A stretch of DNA of 64,000 bases from Atlantibacter sp. RC6 (GCF_014193285.1 NZ_JACHZE010000007.1:124001-188000); one strand, 5' to 3'; counted from the stretch's first letter, positions 18,602 through 28,740 are shown. The notes: generated by a model from the letters alone, not told the origin. Program-made: numbers and translations.

Positions 18602-20545
18602 ATGTCCTTATACAAACAGCTACTGATCGGCATTTGTCTGTTCACGCTGGTGATTTTTTGCGGGAATTTCTTCGTCTCGCTGGAAAGCTCGCGTGAACAA
18701 TACCGAAACCAGTTAAGCGCTCATGCTCAGGATGCCGCCACCGCGCTGGGCGTCTCGTTAACCGCCAATATCGATGACCCGACCATGGTGGAACTGATGG
18801 TAAGTTCGATTTTCGACAGCGGCTATTTTTCCCGCATTCGGGTTATCGATATTAAAACCGGTCAGGTCATCCAGGAACGCAACGATGCACCGCAAAACGC
18901 CGACGTACCGGGCTGGTTCGCCGATCTGGTGCGTATTAACCCGGGCCAGGGCGACGCCATCGTTTCCCGCGGCTGGGAGCAGGTGGCGCGCGTGGAAGTG
19001 GTCAGCCATCCGATGTTCGCGCTGAGCCGGTTGTGGGACAACACCATCGGCAGCCTGATCTGGCTGCTTAGCTGTAGTGTGCTCGGCCTGCTGGGTGCCA
19101 TGTTGCTGCTGCGCCGCCAGTTACGGCCGCTGAATTATATCGTCGAACAGGCCACCGCCATCAGCCGCCGTGAGTTTCTTAATCTCCCTGCCCTGCCGAA
19201 AACGCCGGAGTTCCGCCGGGTGATTGAAACCATCAATATGATGGTGACTCAACTAAAAGCGCTGTTTAACGAGCAGGCCCAGCGCACCGAAGCCCTGCGC
19301 CAGGAGGCCTATCACGACAGCCTGACCGGCCTGAGCAACCGCCGCGCCTTTGATATTCATTTGCAGTCGCGCCTCAGCGATGAAGAAAACGCCTCGGGCC
19401 ACCTGATTCTGATCCGCTTGCAGGATCTGATGGGCCTTAACCAGCGCATGGGCGGAGCCAAAACCGATGAGTTGCTCAAAGCCGTGGCGAAAATTCTGCT
19501 TAACGTACAGCAGCGATTTTTCCATGGCGACGGGCTGCTGGCCCGGGTGCGTGGCGGGGAGTTCGCCCTCGTCGCCCCCACGATCCTCCCGCAGGAGATG
19601 GAAACGCTGATGGGCACCCTGGCTTCGCAGTTCAAGACCCTGCATGAGACCGGGCTGAGCGATGTCGCCCCGGTGGCGCACTTTGCCCAGGCGGATTTTT
19701 ACTCTGGCGACACGCCGCAGGCCGTGCTGATCCGCGCCGATAACCTGCTGGCGATGGCGGAAACCGAGATGAGTTATTTCGCCAGCCAGTCCCGGGCGCT
19801 GACGGTGGTCAGCGGCGACGATCACCACACCTGGTACAACCGTCTGGCGGCGGTGATGCAGTCGGAATCTTTCGCGCTGTACTCCCAGCCGGTTTACCAG
19901 TGCAACTCTCAGCAGGTGGTGTTGCACCATAAAATTCTGGCGCGCATCAAAACGGAAAAGGGTGAAATCATTCCGGCGGGACGTTTTATGCCGTGGATCC
20001 ACCGTCTCGGGCTGGGCAAACGCATGGACCAGGTGATGCTGAAACAGACGCTGCGTGAAATGGCCAAATCGCAGGAAAACGTCGCCCTGAGCATCAGCGG
20101 AGAAAGCGTCGCCGACGACGCCAGCCTTGATGCGCTACTGGCCCCATTAAAAAGCGCGCCGCAGCTGGCTTCACGCCTGACGCTGGAGCTGGACGAAAAT
20201 GAACTGCCCGACCCGGAGCGCGTCAGCGCGATTATGTCCAGGCTGAAAGACGCCGGCTGTAATCTGGGGATCCAGCATTTTGGCGGCCGCTTCCATCTCA
20301 TCGGCAACCTGCCGCAATGGGGGCTGGCGTGGATCAAAGTGGACGGCAGCTATATCCGCAATCTGAATAAAGAAGAAGACAAGAAACTATTCATCCAGGC
20401 TATATATTGGGCCACACGGCAGATCAATTTACCGCTGATCGCCGAGCGCGTTGAAACCATGGGCGAACTGGCTGAACTGGAAAAAATCGGCCTTTATGGC
20501 GCGATGGGACGTTTCTTTGGCGACGCGAGCACGCTGCGCCCTTAA
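18602..20545 (+). CDS. lapD: LapD-type inner-membrane c-di-GMP receptor with degenerate GGDEF and EAL domains
   Basis: The 647-residue protein has a transmembrane helix (about 7-27), a periplasmic LapD/MoxY domain (about 28-148) with Trp125 in a GW motif, a second helix (about 150-170), HAMP (about 171-225), GGDEF (about 235-400) and EAL (about 405-647). The GGDEF signature is RGGEF (317-321) and EAL is replaced by KIL (444-446). Both catalytic activities should therefore be lost, as in known LapD. In Pseudomonas the c-di-GMP-bound receptor binds LapG through a Trp of the periplasmic domain and blocks adhesin cleavage. It follows lapG by 9 bases. Confidence 0.93.
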   Translation: MSLYKQLLIGICLFTLVIFCGNFFVSLESSREQYRNQLSAHAQDAATALGVSLTANIDDPTMVELMVSSIFDSGYFSRIRVIDIKTGQVIQERNDAPQNADVPGWFADLVRINPGQGDAIVSRGWEQVARVEVVSHPMFALSRLWDNTIGSLIWLLSCSVLGLLGAMLLLRRQLRPLNYIVEQATAISRREFLNLPALPKTPEFRRVIETINMMVTQLKALFNEQAQRTEALRQEAYHDSLTGLSNRRAFDIHLQSRLSDEENASGHLILIRLQDLMGLNQRMGGAKTDELLKAVAKILLNVQQRFFHGDGLLARVRGGEFALVAPTILPQEMETLMGTLASQFKTLHETGLSDVAPVAHFAQADFYSGDTPQAVLIRADNLLAMAETEMSYFASQSRALTVVSGDDHHTWYNRLAAVMQSESFALYSQPVYQCNSQQVVLHHKILARIKTEKGEIIPAGRFMPWIHRLGLGKRMDQVMLKQTLREMAKSQENVALSISGESVADDASLDALLAPLKSAPQLASRLTLELDENELPDPERVSAIMSRLKDAGCNLGIQHFGGRFHLIGNLPQWGLAWIKVDGSYIRNLNKEEDKKLFIQAIYWATRQINLPLIAERVETMGELAELEKIGLYGAMGRFFGDASTLRP

Positions 20546-20595
20546 CCCACCCGGGCAACCCGCGTTGCCCGGCTCACTCGACGAAAGGAGCGAAT

Positions 20596-20934
20596 ATGCA
20601 CTATATCGAACGGGATGCCACAGGACGGATTATTCGGGTGGCGGCGACGCCTTTCATCGGGATGACGGAAGAGCAGCAACACACCACGCCGGAAATCGGC
20701 GAATGGCTTAAAAAACAGGACGCGCGAACGGCCACATTGTTACAACTGCAGCGTAGCGACCTGGAAATGGTGCGTGTGCTGGAAGACTTAATTGAAGTCT
20801 TAATGAGTAAAGGCGTTATTAGTATTACCGACCTGCCCCATGCCGCGCAGACAAAATTAATGAACCGTGCCCAGGCGCGTCGTCAATTAAGCGGTCTGGA
20901 AGGGTTAATTAATGACGATGAGCAGTTAATTTAA
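20596..20934 (+). CDS. Small conserved-looking protein between lapD and the adhesin
   Basis: The 112-residue soluble, highly charged protein begins MHYIERDATGRIIRVAATPF. It has a helical middle (about 45-80, LLQLQRSDLEMVRVLEDLIEVLMSKGVI) and an acidic C-terminus. AAGGAG lies 7 bases before the start. I do not recognise a characterised function. From memory, similar small proteins next to lap-type adhesin genes carry misleading tryptophan synthase beta-like labels. There is no signal peptide, so a cytosolic role (for instance regulator or secretion chaperone) is conceivable but unproven. Confidence 0.7.
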   Translation: MHYIERDATGRIIRVAATPFIGMTEEQQHTTPEIGEWLKKQDARTATLLQLQRSDLEMVRVLEDLIEVLMSKGVISITDLPHAAQTKLMNRAQARRQLSGLEGLINDDEQLI

Positions 20935-21254
20935 TTTAGGAAATGTAGATATACTGTTAATTATTTTTTAATAACCGCCATCAAACTACTAATTATGGTG
21001 GGTGCTTAAAAGACATTCATATCAGGCCCTTATTTATCGGGGCCTTCCTGCTGCTATCCCTTACCCTAAATCATTTATCCCTTGAATATATCACCCAAAA
21101 AGCGGTTTAATATCCAGGTTAAAATATCGTAAATCATCTTTCATTATTATTGTCATTTTCATAAGCAATGCTTGCTGATGTCCCTTCAGATCAACCACGT
21201 GCACAGCATAAAGGGACCCTCTAACAAAAATAAAAAATAGCGAAGGACATTCAT
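20935..21254. promoter_or_regulatory. 320-base AT-rich region upstream of the adhesin gene
   Basis: No gene is visible. A hairpin AGGCCC...GGGGCCTT lies at about 21024-21047 with no following T-run. A possible promoter is TTGAAT (21082-21087) with TTTAAT (21106-21111) at 18-base spacing. AAGGA at 21243-21247 is a good ribosome-binding site for the adhesin ATG at 21255. The length suggests that the adhesin and secretion genes have their own promoter. Confidence 0.4.
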
Positions 21255-24200
21255 ATGAGTGGAGCAGTTGGTCTGGTAAAGGCCGTCATAGGACAAGTTT
21301 TTGTTGTTTCCCCCGATGGAAGCCAGCGCCTGCTAATTGAAGGCGACAGAATATTTGAAGGCGAGCAAGTGCTTACCGGCGCAGCAGGCGCGGTAACATT
21401 GTCTCTCGCTGATGGTAAAACTCTCGATCTTGGCCGCGATACCGTATGGGATGCAAATGGCATCACCCTTCCTGCGGCCAGCGAACAATCCGACGTCGCC
21501 GCGCTGCAACAAGCCATTGCCGACGGTATGGACCCAACACAAACCCTCGACCCAACCGCAGCAGGCCCGCAAGCCGGCGCAAGTGGCGGCGGCACGCCTG
21601 GCGCGGGCGGTGCCCATACGCATGTGGTACTGGATCTGACAGGTGAAATCGTCGATCCCAACGCGGGTTACCCAACCATCGGCCTCGATTTTTCTGACGA
21701 CGCTCCAGTAGAAGAGCTTACGTTGTTGGATGTTGATGATGGGGATGCGGATGCTGATGCTGACGCAGACGCGGATGCCGATTCCGATGCGGATGCGGAT
21801 GCGGATGCCGACTCAGATGCCGATTCTGACGCAGACGCAGACGCCGATTCTGATGCAGACGCGGATGCCGATTCCGATGCGGACGCTGATGCAGATGCCG
21901 ATGCAGACGCTGATGCAGATGCCGATGCAGACGCTGATGCCGATGCAGATGCAGATGCAGATGCAGATGCAGATGCTGACGCGGATTCTGATGCAGATGC
22001 CGATGCCGATTCCGACTCAGATTCTGATGCGGACGCTGATGCCGACGCTGATGCTGATGCTGACGCGGATTCTGATGCAGATGCGGATGCCGATTCCGAC
22101 TCAGATTCTGATGCGGACGCTGATGCCGACGCTGATGCTGATGCAGACGCCGATGCGGATGCAGATGCAGATGCTGATGCTGATGCCGATGCCGACGCTG
22201 ATGCTGATACTGACGCGGATGCCGATGCCGATGCGGACGCCGACTCAGATGCCGATTCTGACGCAGACGCAGACGCCGATGCTGATTCTGACGCGGACGC
22301 GGACGCGGACGCAGACGCGGATGCCGACGCCGATTCCGATGCGGATGCGGACGCTGACGCGGATGCCGATGCCGATGCCGATGCCGATGCCGATGCCGAT
22401 GCGGATGCTGATGCGGACGCAGATGCGGATGCGGACGCCGACGCCGATGCAGACGCGGATTCCGATGCAGACGCTGATGCAGACGCTGACGCCGATGCAG
22501 ACGCAGATGCGGATGCCGACGCAGACGCTGACGCTGACGCAGATGCCGATGCAGACGCCGATGCCGATGCGGACGCCGATGCGGACGCCGATGCGGACGC
22601 TGACGCGGATGCCGACGCCGACGCAGATGCCGATGCCGATGCCGATGCAGATTCCGACGCGGATGCAGACGCGGACGCCGATTCCGACGCGGACGCGGAC
22701 GCGGACGCCGACGCGGATGCCGACGCAGACGCTGATGCGGACGCAGACGCTGATGCCGATGCGGACGCCGATGCAGACGCCGATGCAGACGCGGACGCTG
22801 ATGCAGATGCAGACGCCGATTCCGATGCGGATGCGGACGCCGATGCAGATGCCGACGCAGACGCCGATGCAGACGCCGATGCGGATGCAGATGCCGATGC
22901 CGATTCCGATGCGGACGCAGATGCAGATGCCGACGCAGATTCCGATGCAGACGCCGATGCGGATGCCGACGCAGATTCCGATGCAGACGCCGATGCGGAT
23001 GCCGACGCAGATTCCGATGCAGACGCCGATTCCGACGCAGACGCAGACGCTGACGCCGATGCAGACGCCGATTCCGACGCGGACGCTGATGCGGATGCAG
23101 ACGCCGATTCTGACGCAGACGCAGACGCTGATGCAGACGCGGACGCCGATGCCGACGCGGATTCCGACGCAGATGCGGACGCGGACGCCGATGCTGATGC
23201 CGACGCTGATGCAGATGCTGACTCAGACGCCGATGCGGACGCCGATGCTGATGCAGATGCTGATGCAGATGCAGATGCAGATGCTGACGCGGATTCTGAT
23301 GCGGACGCCGACGCCGACGCCGATGCGGACGCAGATGCCGATGCCGATGCCGATGCAGACGCGGATTCCGATGCCGACGCCGATTCCGATGCGGATTCCG
23401 ACGCAGATGCGGACGCTGACGCGGATGCCGACGCGGATGCCGACGCGGATGCCGACGCAGACGCGGACGCCGATGCAGACGCCGATTCCGATGCGGACGC
23501 TGATGCCGACGCAGACGCTGATGCAGACGCGGACGCTGATGCAGACGCCGATGCCGATGCAGATTCCGACGCGGATGCAGACGCGGACGCCGATTCCGAC
23601 GCGGACGCGGACGCCGATGCGGATGCAGACGCCGATGCCGATGCCGATGCCGATGCCGATGCAGATGCAGATGCGGACGCCGACGCCGACGCCGACGCCG
23701 ATGCCGATGCGGACGCAGATGCGGACGCCGACGCCGATGCCGATGCGGACGCAGATGCGGACGCGGACGCGGACGCCGATGCAGACGCAGACGCAGACGC
23801 AGACGCAGATGCTGACTCAGACGCCGACGCCGATGCGGATGCCGATTCCGATGCAGATTCCGACGCGGATGCAGACGCGGACGCCGATTCCGATGCGGAT
23901 GCCGATTCCGATGCGGATGCCGATTCCGATGCTGACTCAGACGCCGATGCGGACGCCGATGCCGATGCAGACGCGGATTCCGATGCAGACGCTGATGCAG
24001 ATGCAGACGCTGATGCAGACGCGGACGCTGATGCAGACGCGGACGCTGATGCAGATGCAGATGCCGACGCAGACGCTGATGCAGATGCAGATGCGGATGC
24101 GGACGCAGATGCCGATGCTGATGCAGACGCTGATTCCGATGCGGACGCGGACGCAGACGCTGATGCGGATTCCGATGCGGACGCCGACGCCGACGCCGAC

Positions 24201-27197
24201 GCAGATGCTGATGCCGATGCAGACGCGGATTCCGATGCAGACGCTGATGCAGATGCAGATGCCGATGCAGACGCTGACGCCGATGCTGATGCGGACGCTG
24301 ATGCCGATGCTGATGCGGACGCTGATGCTGATGCAGATGCGGACGCTGACGCGGATGCCGATGCCGACGCTGATTCCGATGCGGATGCGGATGCGGACGC
24401 CGATGCTGATGCCGACGCAGACGCCGATGCCGATGCAGACGCCGACGCGGATGCCGACGCCGATTCCGATGCAGATGCAGATGCGGACGCGGACGCCGAT
24501 GCAGACGCAGATGCGGATGCCGATGCGGATGCCGACGCGGACGCTGATGCCGATGCCGATGCCGACTCCGACGCCGACTCCGACGCCAATATCAAACTCG
24601 ACGTCTCGGTTAAGGTCACTCAAACCGAAGTCACCACCGGCAGCAAAATTATTCAGGTCAACGGCGGCAGCGGCAATCCGGATGGTTTCGATATTCAGGA
24701 CGGCAAGATCGTCGCTATCGGTTCCAATGTTCGCGTGTGGTTAACGCCTGATAGCCCGTATAACGGCATTGTGGGCGATACCCCGCCAACCTGTGCCGAT
24801 CCGGCTAACCAGATTAAGTATTACGACCAGTCCGGCAATGCGAACTCAGATTCGAGTAAATACTCGGATATCTTTGTGGTCGGCGATAAGACTGGCGGCT
24901 TCTATAAACAAAGTGACTGGACCGGCGGCAAAGAGGATTTCAGGCCGTTAAACGGTATCACCGGTAACCGGGGTGAAGCGGGCCAGGTTGGCAAAGACTA
25001 TATCTTCGTTAAAGGCGACAGCAGCGACTATAAAGTCACGTCGTCGTCAAACAATAACGCCAATAGCCAGGACAACACCTACGACGGGCTGAAAGTCACC
25101 ACCAGCGGCGGTAAAGATCTGTATGGCAATTCCAATCAGATCGAAGGCGTGATTTTTGGTGACGGCAAAACAACAGCCGATGGCGGCACTACCACCACCG
25201 TTGTGGAAACCAAAGTTCAGCAGGTAACGCTGGACGTTGACCTCAATCTGTCCAGCGATCACAACGCCGAACAGCTGACGCAAATTAAGCTCACCGGTAT
25301 CCCGGAAGGCGCGAAAGTGGTGGTATCCGACGGCAGTACGGTGACCTATAAAGACGGCACTTACACCATCGACCTGAGCAGCCCGACCTTTAAAGGAACG
25401 ATCACGGTTGAGCTGGCGAAAGGCGTCGATCATCTGGGCGAGATCCAGATGGAGGTGGCCTCCACCGCCAGCGAGCACCATGACACCCACTTCACTTTTG
25501 ATGGCTCAACGGGTGTGCTGAGCGAGTCCTGGGGCGATACCGATCCTGTCGCAACGCCGGATACCGATACGGGGACGACTACGCCAGCCCCGGTACTCGG
25601 AAGCAACCCCAGTACGGGTTCAGATTCTGGTAACGGATCGCATAGCGATACCGGCGCGACGCCAGCGGTGGCCTCACGCGTGGAAGCAGCGGTCCAGGTC
25701 GCGGAAAGCGATGTCGCCGTTGGCAGTAAAATCATGCAGATCAACGGCGGCAGCGGCAATCCAAACGGCTTTGACGTCCAGGACGGCAAGATTATCGCCA
25801 TCGGGTCTAACGTGCGCGTCTGGCTGACGCAGAGCAGCAAATATCTGGGTATCGCCGGGGATGAAGCGCCGAAAGCCGCCGATCCCGCCAACCAGATTAA
25901 GTATTACGATCAGTCAGGCAACGTGAACTCCAACTCCGGCCACTACTCGGATATTTTCGTGGTCGGTGATAAGACCGGCGGCTACTACCGCCAGGGCGAC
26001 TGGACCAACGGCCGGGAAGAGTTCCGTGAAGTGAAGAGCTTCACCGGTACGCGTGGCAACGAAGGTAGCGTCGGCAAAGACTATATCTTCGTCAAAGGCG
26101 ACAGCAGTAATTATAAGGTGACATCGTCATCGAATAATAACGCCAATAGCCAGGACAACACCTATGACGGGCTGAAGGTCTCAACCGTTAATGGCAAAGG
26201 GCTGTACGAAAACTCCAACCAGATTGAAGGGGTGATCTTCGGCGACGGCGCCTCCAAAACCCATGGCGGCGGCACAACCACCTCCTTTACCCAGCCGTCG
26301 GTGCATCAGGTGGCGCTGGACGTGAGCGTGGCTTTGATCAGCGAAAACAGCGCCGATCATTTGACGGAGCTGAAGCTGAGCGGCATTCCGGAAGGGGCGA
26401 AAGTTATCGCCTCGGACGGCAGCCAGGCGGCGTATAAGGACGGGATTTATACCTTTGAACTGGATAGCGCCAGCTTTAAAGGCACCGTTACGGTCGAGCT
26501 GGCGAAGGGTACCGATCATCTGGATGAGATCCGGCTGGATGTGCTCTCCACCGCCAGCGATCATCCGGAAACGCACTTCACCTTCGATGGCGAAACCGGC
26601 GAGCAAACTAACGCGCCTGAGCCTGAGATGATGTCCAGCCGGATGATGCTGGTGGACCATGACGGTGCAGATACCGATACCCATGACAGCGTGACGGAAC
26701 ACGACGCGCAGCATGATGCCGCGGCACCTGCCGATGACCCTACCGCAGCGCCGACGCTGCTGGTTGCGGAAGATGACATCAGCCTCAACCACATCGACAG
26801 CGACCAGGCCAGTGCGCAGACCGCTGCGTCAACGCTGACGCCGCCATCTGAAACATCACTCAGCAATCTGTTGGGCGATATGGAGGAGACGCATGCGGAA
26901 ACGGCGGATACGGCCCCGGCGCAAGCCAGCACGACGGCTGCGCCTGACACCAGCAGCGGCGCGCAACCTATCGTAATGAGCGAAGTGCTGGGCGATACCG
27001 ATAACAGCCAGGATCTGAGCTCGCTGATCAAGGTGGTGGAGCAAGGCAACGGCACCCAGACCGCGGACGACGCGGCCCAGGGCCACGCCACGCCGGTTGC
27101 GGAAATCGCCCCAGCCGATCCTGCGACGGATAGCTACCATGGCGGCGATGAGTCGCTGATGGACAGCCTGATCGCCAAACCGGATACCGTCTCGTAA
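21255..27197 (+). CDS. LapA-type retained surface adhesin with a 948-codon Asp-Ala/Asp-Ser repeat
   Basis: The 1980-residue acidic protein has no Sec signal. Residues 1-100 form a retention module ([20 protein letters not shown] start), and residues 101-104 are TAAG, the LapG cleavage motif. Residues 164-1111 are 474 uninterrupted dipeptides, nearly all Asp-Ala with scattered Asp-Ser and a single Asp-Thr. Two homologous modules follow (about 1112-1420 and 1475-1785), 361 residues apart, each with GSKI(I/M)Q(V/I)NGGSGNP, a [13 protein letters not shown] core and a THFTFDG end. The tail (about 1786-1980) is acidic and low-complexity and should hold the type I secretion signal. Classical RTX GGxGxD nonapeptides are not seen. 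The adjacent lapGDEBC-like genes supply control and export. It is much shorter than Pseudomonas LapA. Confidence 0.9.
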   Translation: MSGAVGLVKAVIGQVFVVSPDGSQRLLIEGDRIFEGEQVLTGAAGAVTLSLADGKTLDLGRDTVWDANGITLPAASEQSDVAALQQAIADGMDPTQTLDPTAAGPQAGASGGGTPGAGGAHTHVVLDLTGEIVDPNAGYPTIGLDFSDDAPVEELTLLDVDDGDADADADADADADSDADADADADSDADSDADADADSDADADADSDADADADADADADADADADADADADADADADADADADSDADADADSDSDSDADADADADADADADSDADADADSDSDSDADADADADADADADADADADADADADADADADTDADADADADADSDADSDADADADADSDADADADADADADADSDADADADADADADADADADADADADADADADADADADADADSDADADADADADADADADADADADADADADADADADADADADADADADADADADADADADADADSDADADADADSDADADADADADADADADADADADADADADADADADADADADADADSDADADADADADADADADADADADADADSDADADADADADSDADADADADADSDADADADADADSDADADSDADADADADADADSDADADADADADSDADADADADADADADADSDADADADADADADADADADSDADADADADADADADADADADADSDADADADADADADADADADADADSDADADSDADSDADADADADADADADADADADADADADADSDADADADADADADADADADADADADSDADADADADSDADADADADADADADADADADADADADADADADADADADADADADADADADADADADADADADADADADADADSDADADADADSDADSDADADADADSDADADSDADADSDADSDADADADADADADSDADADADADADADADADADADADADADADADADADADADADADADADADADSDADADADADADSDADADADADADADADADADSDADADADADADADADADADADADADADADADADADADADADADADADSDADADADADADADADADADADADADADADSDADADADADADADADADADADADADADADADADSDADSDANIKLDVSVKVTQTEVTTGSKIIQVNGGSGNPDGFDIQDGKIVAIGSNVRVWLTPDSPYNGIVGDTPPTCADPANQIKYYDQSGNANSDSSKYSDIFVVGDKTGGFYKQSDWTGGKEDFRPLNGITGNRGEAGQVGKDYIFVKGDSSDYKVTSSSNNNANSQDNTYDGLKVTTSGGKDLYGNSNQIEGVIFGDGKTTADGGTTTTVVETKVQQVTLDVDLNLSSDHNAEQLTQIKLTGIPEGAKVVVSDGSTVTYKDGTYTIDLSSPTFKGTITVELAKGVDHLGEIQMEVASTASEHHDTHFTFDGSTGVLSESWGDTDPVATPDTDTGTTTPAPVLGSNPSTGSDSGNGSHSDTGATPAVASRVEAAVQVAESDVAVGSKIMQINGGSGNPNGFDVQDGKIIAIGSNVRVWLTQSSKYLGIAGDEAPKAADPANQIKYYDQSGNVNSNSGHYSDIFVVGDKTGGYYRQGDWTNGREEFREVKSFTGTRGNEGSVGKDYIFVKGDSSNYKVTSSSNNNANSQDNTYDGLKVSTVNGKGLYENSNQIEGVIFGDGASKTHGGGTTTSFTQPSVHQVALDVSVALISENSADHLTELKLSGIPEGAKVIASDGSQAAYKDGIYTFELDSASFKGTVTVELAKGTDHLDEIRLDVLSTASDHPETHFTFDGETGEQTNAPEPEMMSSRMMLVDHDGADTDTHDSVTEHDAQHDAAAPADDPTAAPTLLVAEDDISLNHIDSDQASAQTAASTLTPPSETSLSNLLGDMEETHAETADTAPAQASTTAAPDTSSGAQPIVMSEVLGDTDNSQDLSSLIKVVEQGNGTQTADDAAQGHATPVAEIAPADPATDSYHGGDESLMDSLIAKPDTVS
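21555..21566 (+). other. Predicted LapG cleavage site (TAAG codons) in the adhesin
   Basis: Codons ACC GCA GCA GGC encode Thr-Ala-Ala-Gly at residues 101-104, inside DPTAAGPQ. In LapA of Pseudomonas fluorescens LapG cuts between the two Ala of TAAG at a comparable distance from the N-terminus. The site lies after the retention module and before the repeat region, as required for release. Confidence 0.8.
21744..24587 (+). repeat. 2844-base degenerate hexamer repeat GAYGCN/GAYTCN coding for (Asp-Ala/Ser)n
   Basis: The region is 474 consecutive six-base units within the adhesin frame, and Asp occupies every first position. Synonymous codons (GAT/GAC, GCN, TCN/AGN-like Ser) vary, so most copies are not identical at DNA level. 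Embedded longer exact copies include an 84-base near-perfect duplication (21975 and 22059) and a 36-base unit at 22929-22964 repeated exactly at 22965-23000 and mostly again from 23001. All length changes in multiples of 6 keep the frame. Confidence 0.97.
24588..26605 (+). repeat. Two tandem protein modules with 1083-base period in the adhesin
   Basis: The two copies are at about 24588-25510 and 25677-26605. The GSKI...NGGSGN motif starts at 24639 in the first and 25722 in the second, 1083 bases (361 codons) apart. Long blocks are nearly identical, such as [30 protein letters not shown] and [12 protein letters not shown] low-complexity linker (Thr/Pro/Gly/Ser/Asp) separates them. Confidence 0.9.
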
Positions 27198-27208
27198 CTA
27201 TAAAAATG

Positions 27209-27240
27209 GACATCCCTCACGGCACGCGGTGAGGGATGTC
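27209..27240 (+). terminator. Perfect 12-base-pair hairpin after the adhesin gene
   Basis: GACATCCCTCAC (27209-27220) pairs perfectly with GTGAGGGATGTC (27229-27240) around an 8-base loop, followed by TTGCCCTT. The T-run is weak, so it may act as a partial terminator or mRNA-stability element between the adhesin and its export genes. Confidence 0.65.
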
Positions 27241-27387
27241 TTGCCCTTAATAACTTTAACCTTATTTAGAACGTCCTCTTTCGCTCCGCTAATGCCAGCG
27301 ATGTCACCATGAGAGGGCTTTTTAAATAAAAAATCTCTGTTGTTGCTTAATCAATCACCAGGGAATAAGTACCACAAAGGAAGAAAC

Positions 27388-28740
27388 ATGAATTACCGCA
27401 AGAACTTAATGTTAGGGCTCACGCTGCCTCTGATGACATTAAGTCTGGCTCACGCCACCACCCTTGAAAATGCGATTAAACACACGCTGGCTTCCCACCC
27501 TGAAATTAGCGCTTCCGCCAATAGTCGTTATTCCGCCGAGCACGAATTGCAGGCGGCGAAAGGCGGTTATATGCCCACGCTGAATCTTGAAGCCGGCACC
27601 GGCTGGGAGCAAACCGATAACGCCAGCACCCGCGCGTTAGGCGATCACAAGCGCGACCTTAATCGCAGCGAATCAAGCATTAACCTGCGCCAGAATATTT
27701 TCAACGGTTTCGCCACCACCAGCGAAGTGGCGCGCCAGAAAGCGACCGTGAACTCCCGGGCGTATAACGTGATGGACACCAGCGAAACCACCGCGCTACA
27801 GGTGGTGCAAAGCTATCTCGACGTACTGATGCGCGAAAAAATGGTGGCGCTGGCCCAGCAAAACCTGACCAACCACGAACGCATTTTTGATCAGATCACG
27901 CTGCGTACCGAGCAGGGCGTAGGCCGTCTGGCGGATCACGAGCAGGCGGAAGCGCGTCTGGCCCAGGCGCGCAATAACCTGCTGACCGAACAAACCAACC
28001 TGGAAGACGCCCGCGCCAACTACCAGAGCGTGACCGGGATGGAAGCGGAAAACCTGACCCTGCCGGCAAAATTCGCGGTGCCAGGGTCGCTGGAAGAAGC
28101 CCGTAAGATCGCGCTGGACAACAGCCCGCTGTTGAAACTGGCGGATTCCGATATCGAAGCCACCCGGGCGCAGTACGAAGCGGCCAAATCGCGTTTTTAC
28201 CCGGAAGTGAATGTCGAAGTGGGCCGCACCATGGATAACAACATTGACGGAACGCGCGGCCACAACCAGGAGTGGCAGGCGATGATGCGTATGCGTTACA
28301 ACCTGTTCAACGGCGGCAGCGATAAAGCCACCCTCTCCTCTTACGCGTACCGCACCAAAGAAGCCCAGGACGTGAAGCGCAATGCGCTGCGCCAGTTGAA
28401 TGAAGAGCTGCGCCTGTCATGGAACGCCCTGAATAATGCGCAAAAACAGGTACCGATCGCCAAAGAGTATGCCGATCGCAGTATGACGGTGCGTACCGCT
28501 TACCAGGAGCAGTTCAGCCTGGGGGATCGCTCGTTGCTGGATATGCTGGACAGCGAAAATGAAGTTTTCAGCGCCCAGCGCCGATATGTAGAATTGCAGT
28601 TTGTTGAAATGTTTTCGACCTACCGTATTAATGCGCGGATGGGCGAACTGTTGAAATCCATGTCGATTCAACCGCCGACTGCCGCGCAGCCGCTGGACGG
28701 ACAACAAACCACCCAGGCGGACTTACCCGATCTTCATTAA
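27388..28740 (+). CDS. lapE: TolC-family outer-membrane channel of the type I secretion system (LapE-like)
   Basis: The 450-residue protein starts at the ATG preceded by AAAGGAAG and has a Sec signal (MNYRKNLMLGLTLPLMTLSLAHA). An upstream in-frame start at 27340 would put 16 residues ahead of the signal and is rejected. The two OEP repeats are visible: NLRQNIFNGFATTSEVARQKA and MRMRYNLFNGGSDKATLSSYAYR, each with the NGF/NGG pattern and long helices. It is the outer-membrane duct through which the adhesin is threaded and in which its retention module lodges until LapG cuts. Confidence 0.92.
   Translation: MNYRKNLMLGLTLPLMTLSLAHATTLENAIKHTLASHPEISASANSRYSAEHELQAAKGGYMPTLNLEAGTGWEQTDNASTRALGDHKRDLNRSESSINLRQNIFNGFATTSEVARQKATVNSRAYNVMDTSETTALQVVQSYLDVLMREKMVALAQQNLTNHERIFDQITLRTEQGVGRLADHEQAEARLAQARNNLLTEQTNLEDARANYQSVTGMEAENLTLPAKFAVPGSLEEARKIALDNSPLLKLADSDIEATRAQYEAAKSRFYPEVNVEVGRTMDNNIDGTRGHNQEWQAMMRMRYNLFNGGSDKATLSSYAYRTKEAQDVKRNALRQLNEELRLSWNALNNAQKQVPIAKEYADRSMTVRTAYQEQFSLGDRSLLDMLDSENEVFSAQRRYVELQFVEMFSTYRINARMGELLKSMSIQPPTAAQPLDGQQTTQADLPDLH

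Noticed and set aside
21744-24587. CRISPR-like array interpretation of the repeat region
   Set aside because: There are no constant repeats with unique spacers. The units are contiguous 6-base codon pairs within one open frame.
21668-24619. 983-codon minus-strand frame of Ser-Ala-Glu repeats
   Set aside because: It is the shadow of the hexamer repeat in the adhesin gene. It has no ribosome-binding site or flanking domain logic, and the sense frame has clear family domains on both sides.
21730-24744. 1004-codon plus-strand frame rich in Met, Pro, Thr and Arg
   Set aside because: An out-of-frame reading of the same repeat. It begins and ends with the repeat tract and has no recognisable protein features.
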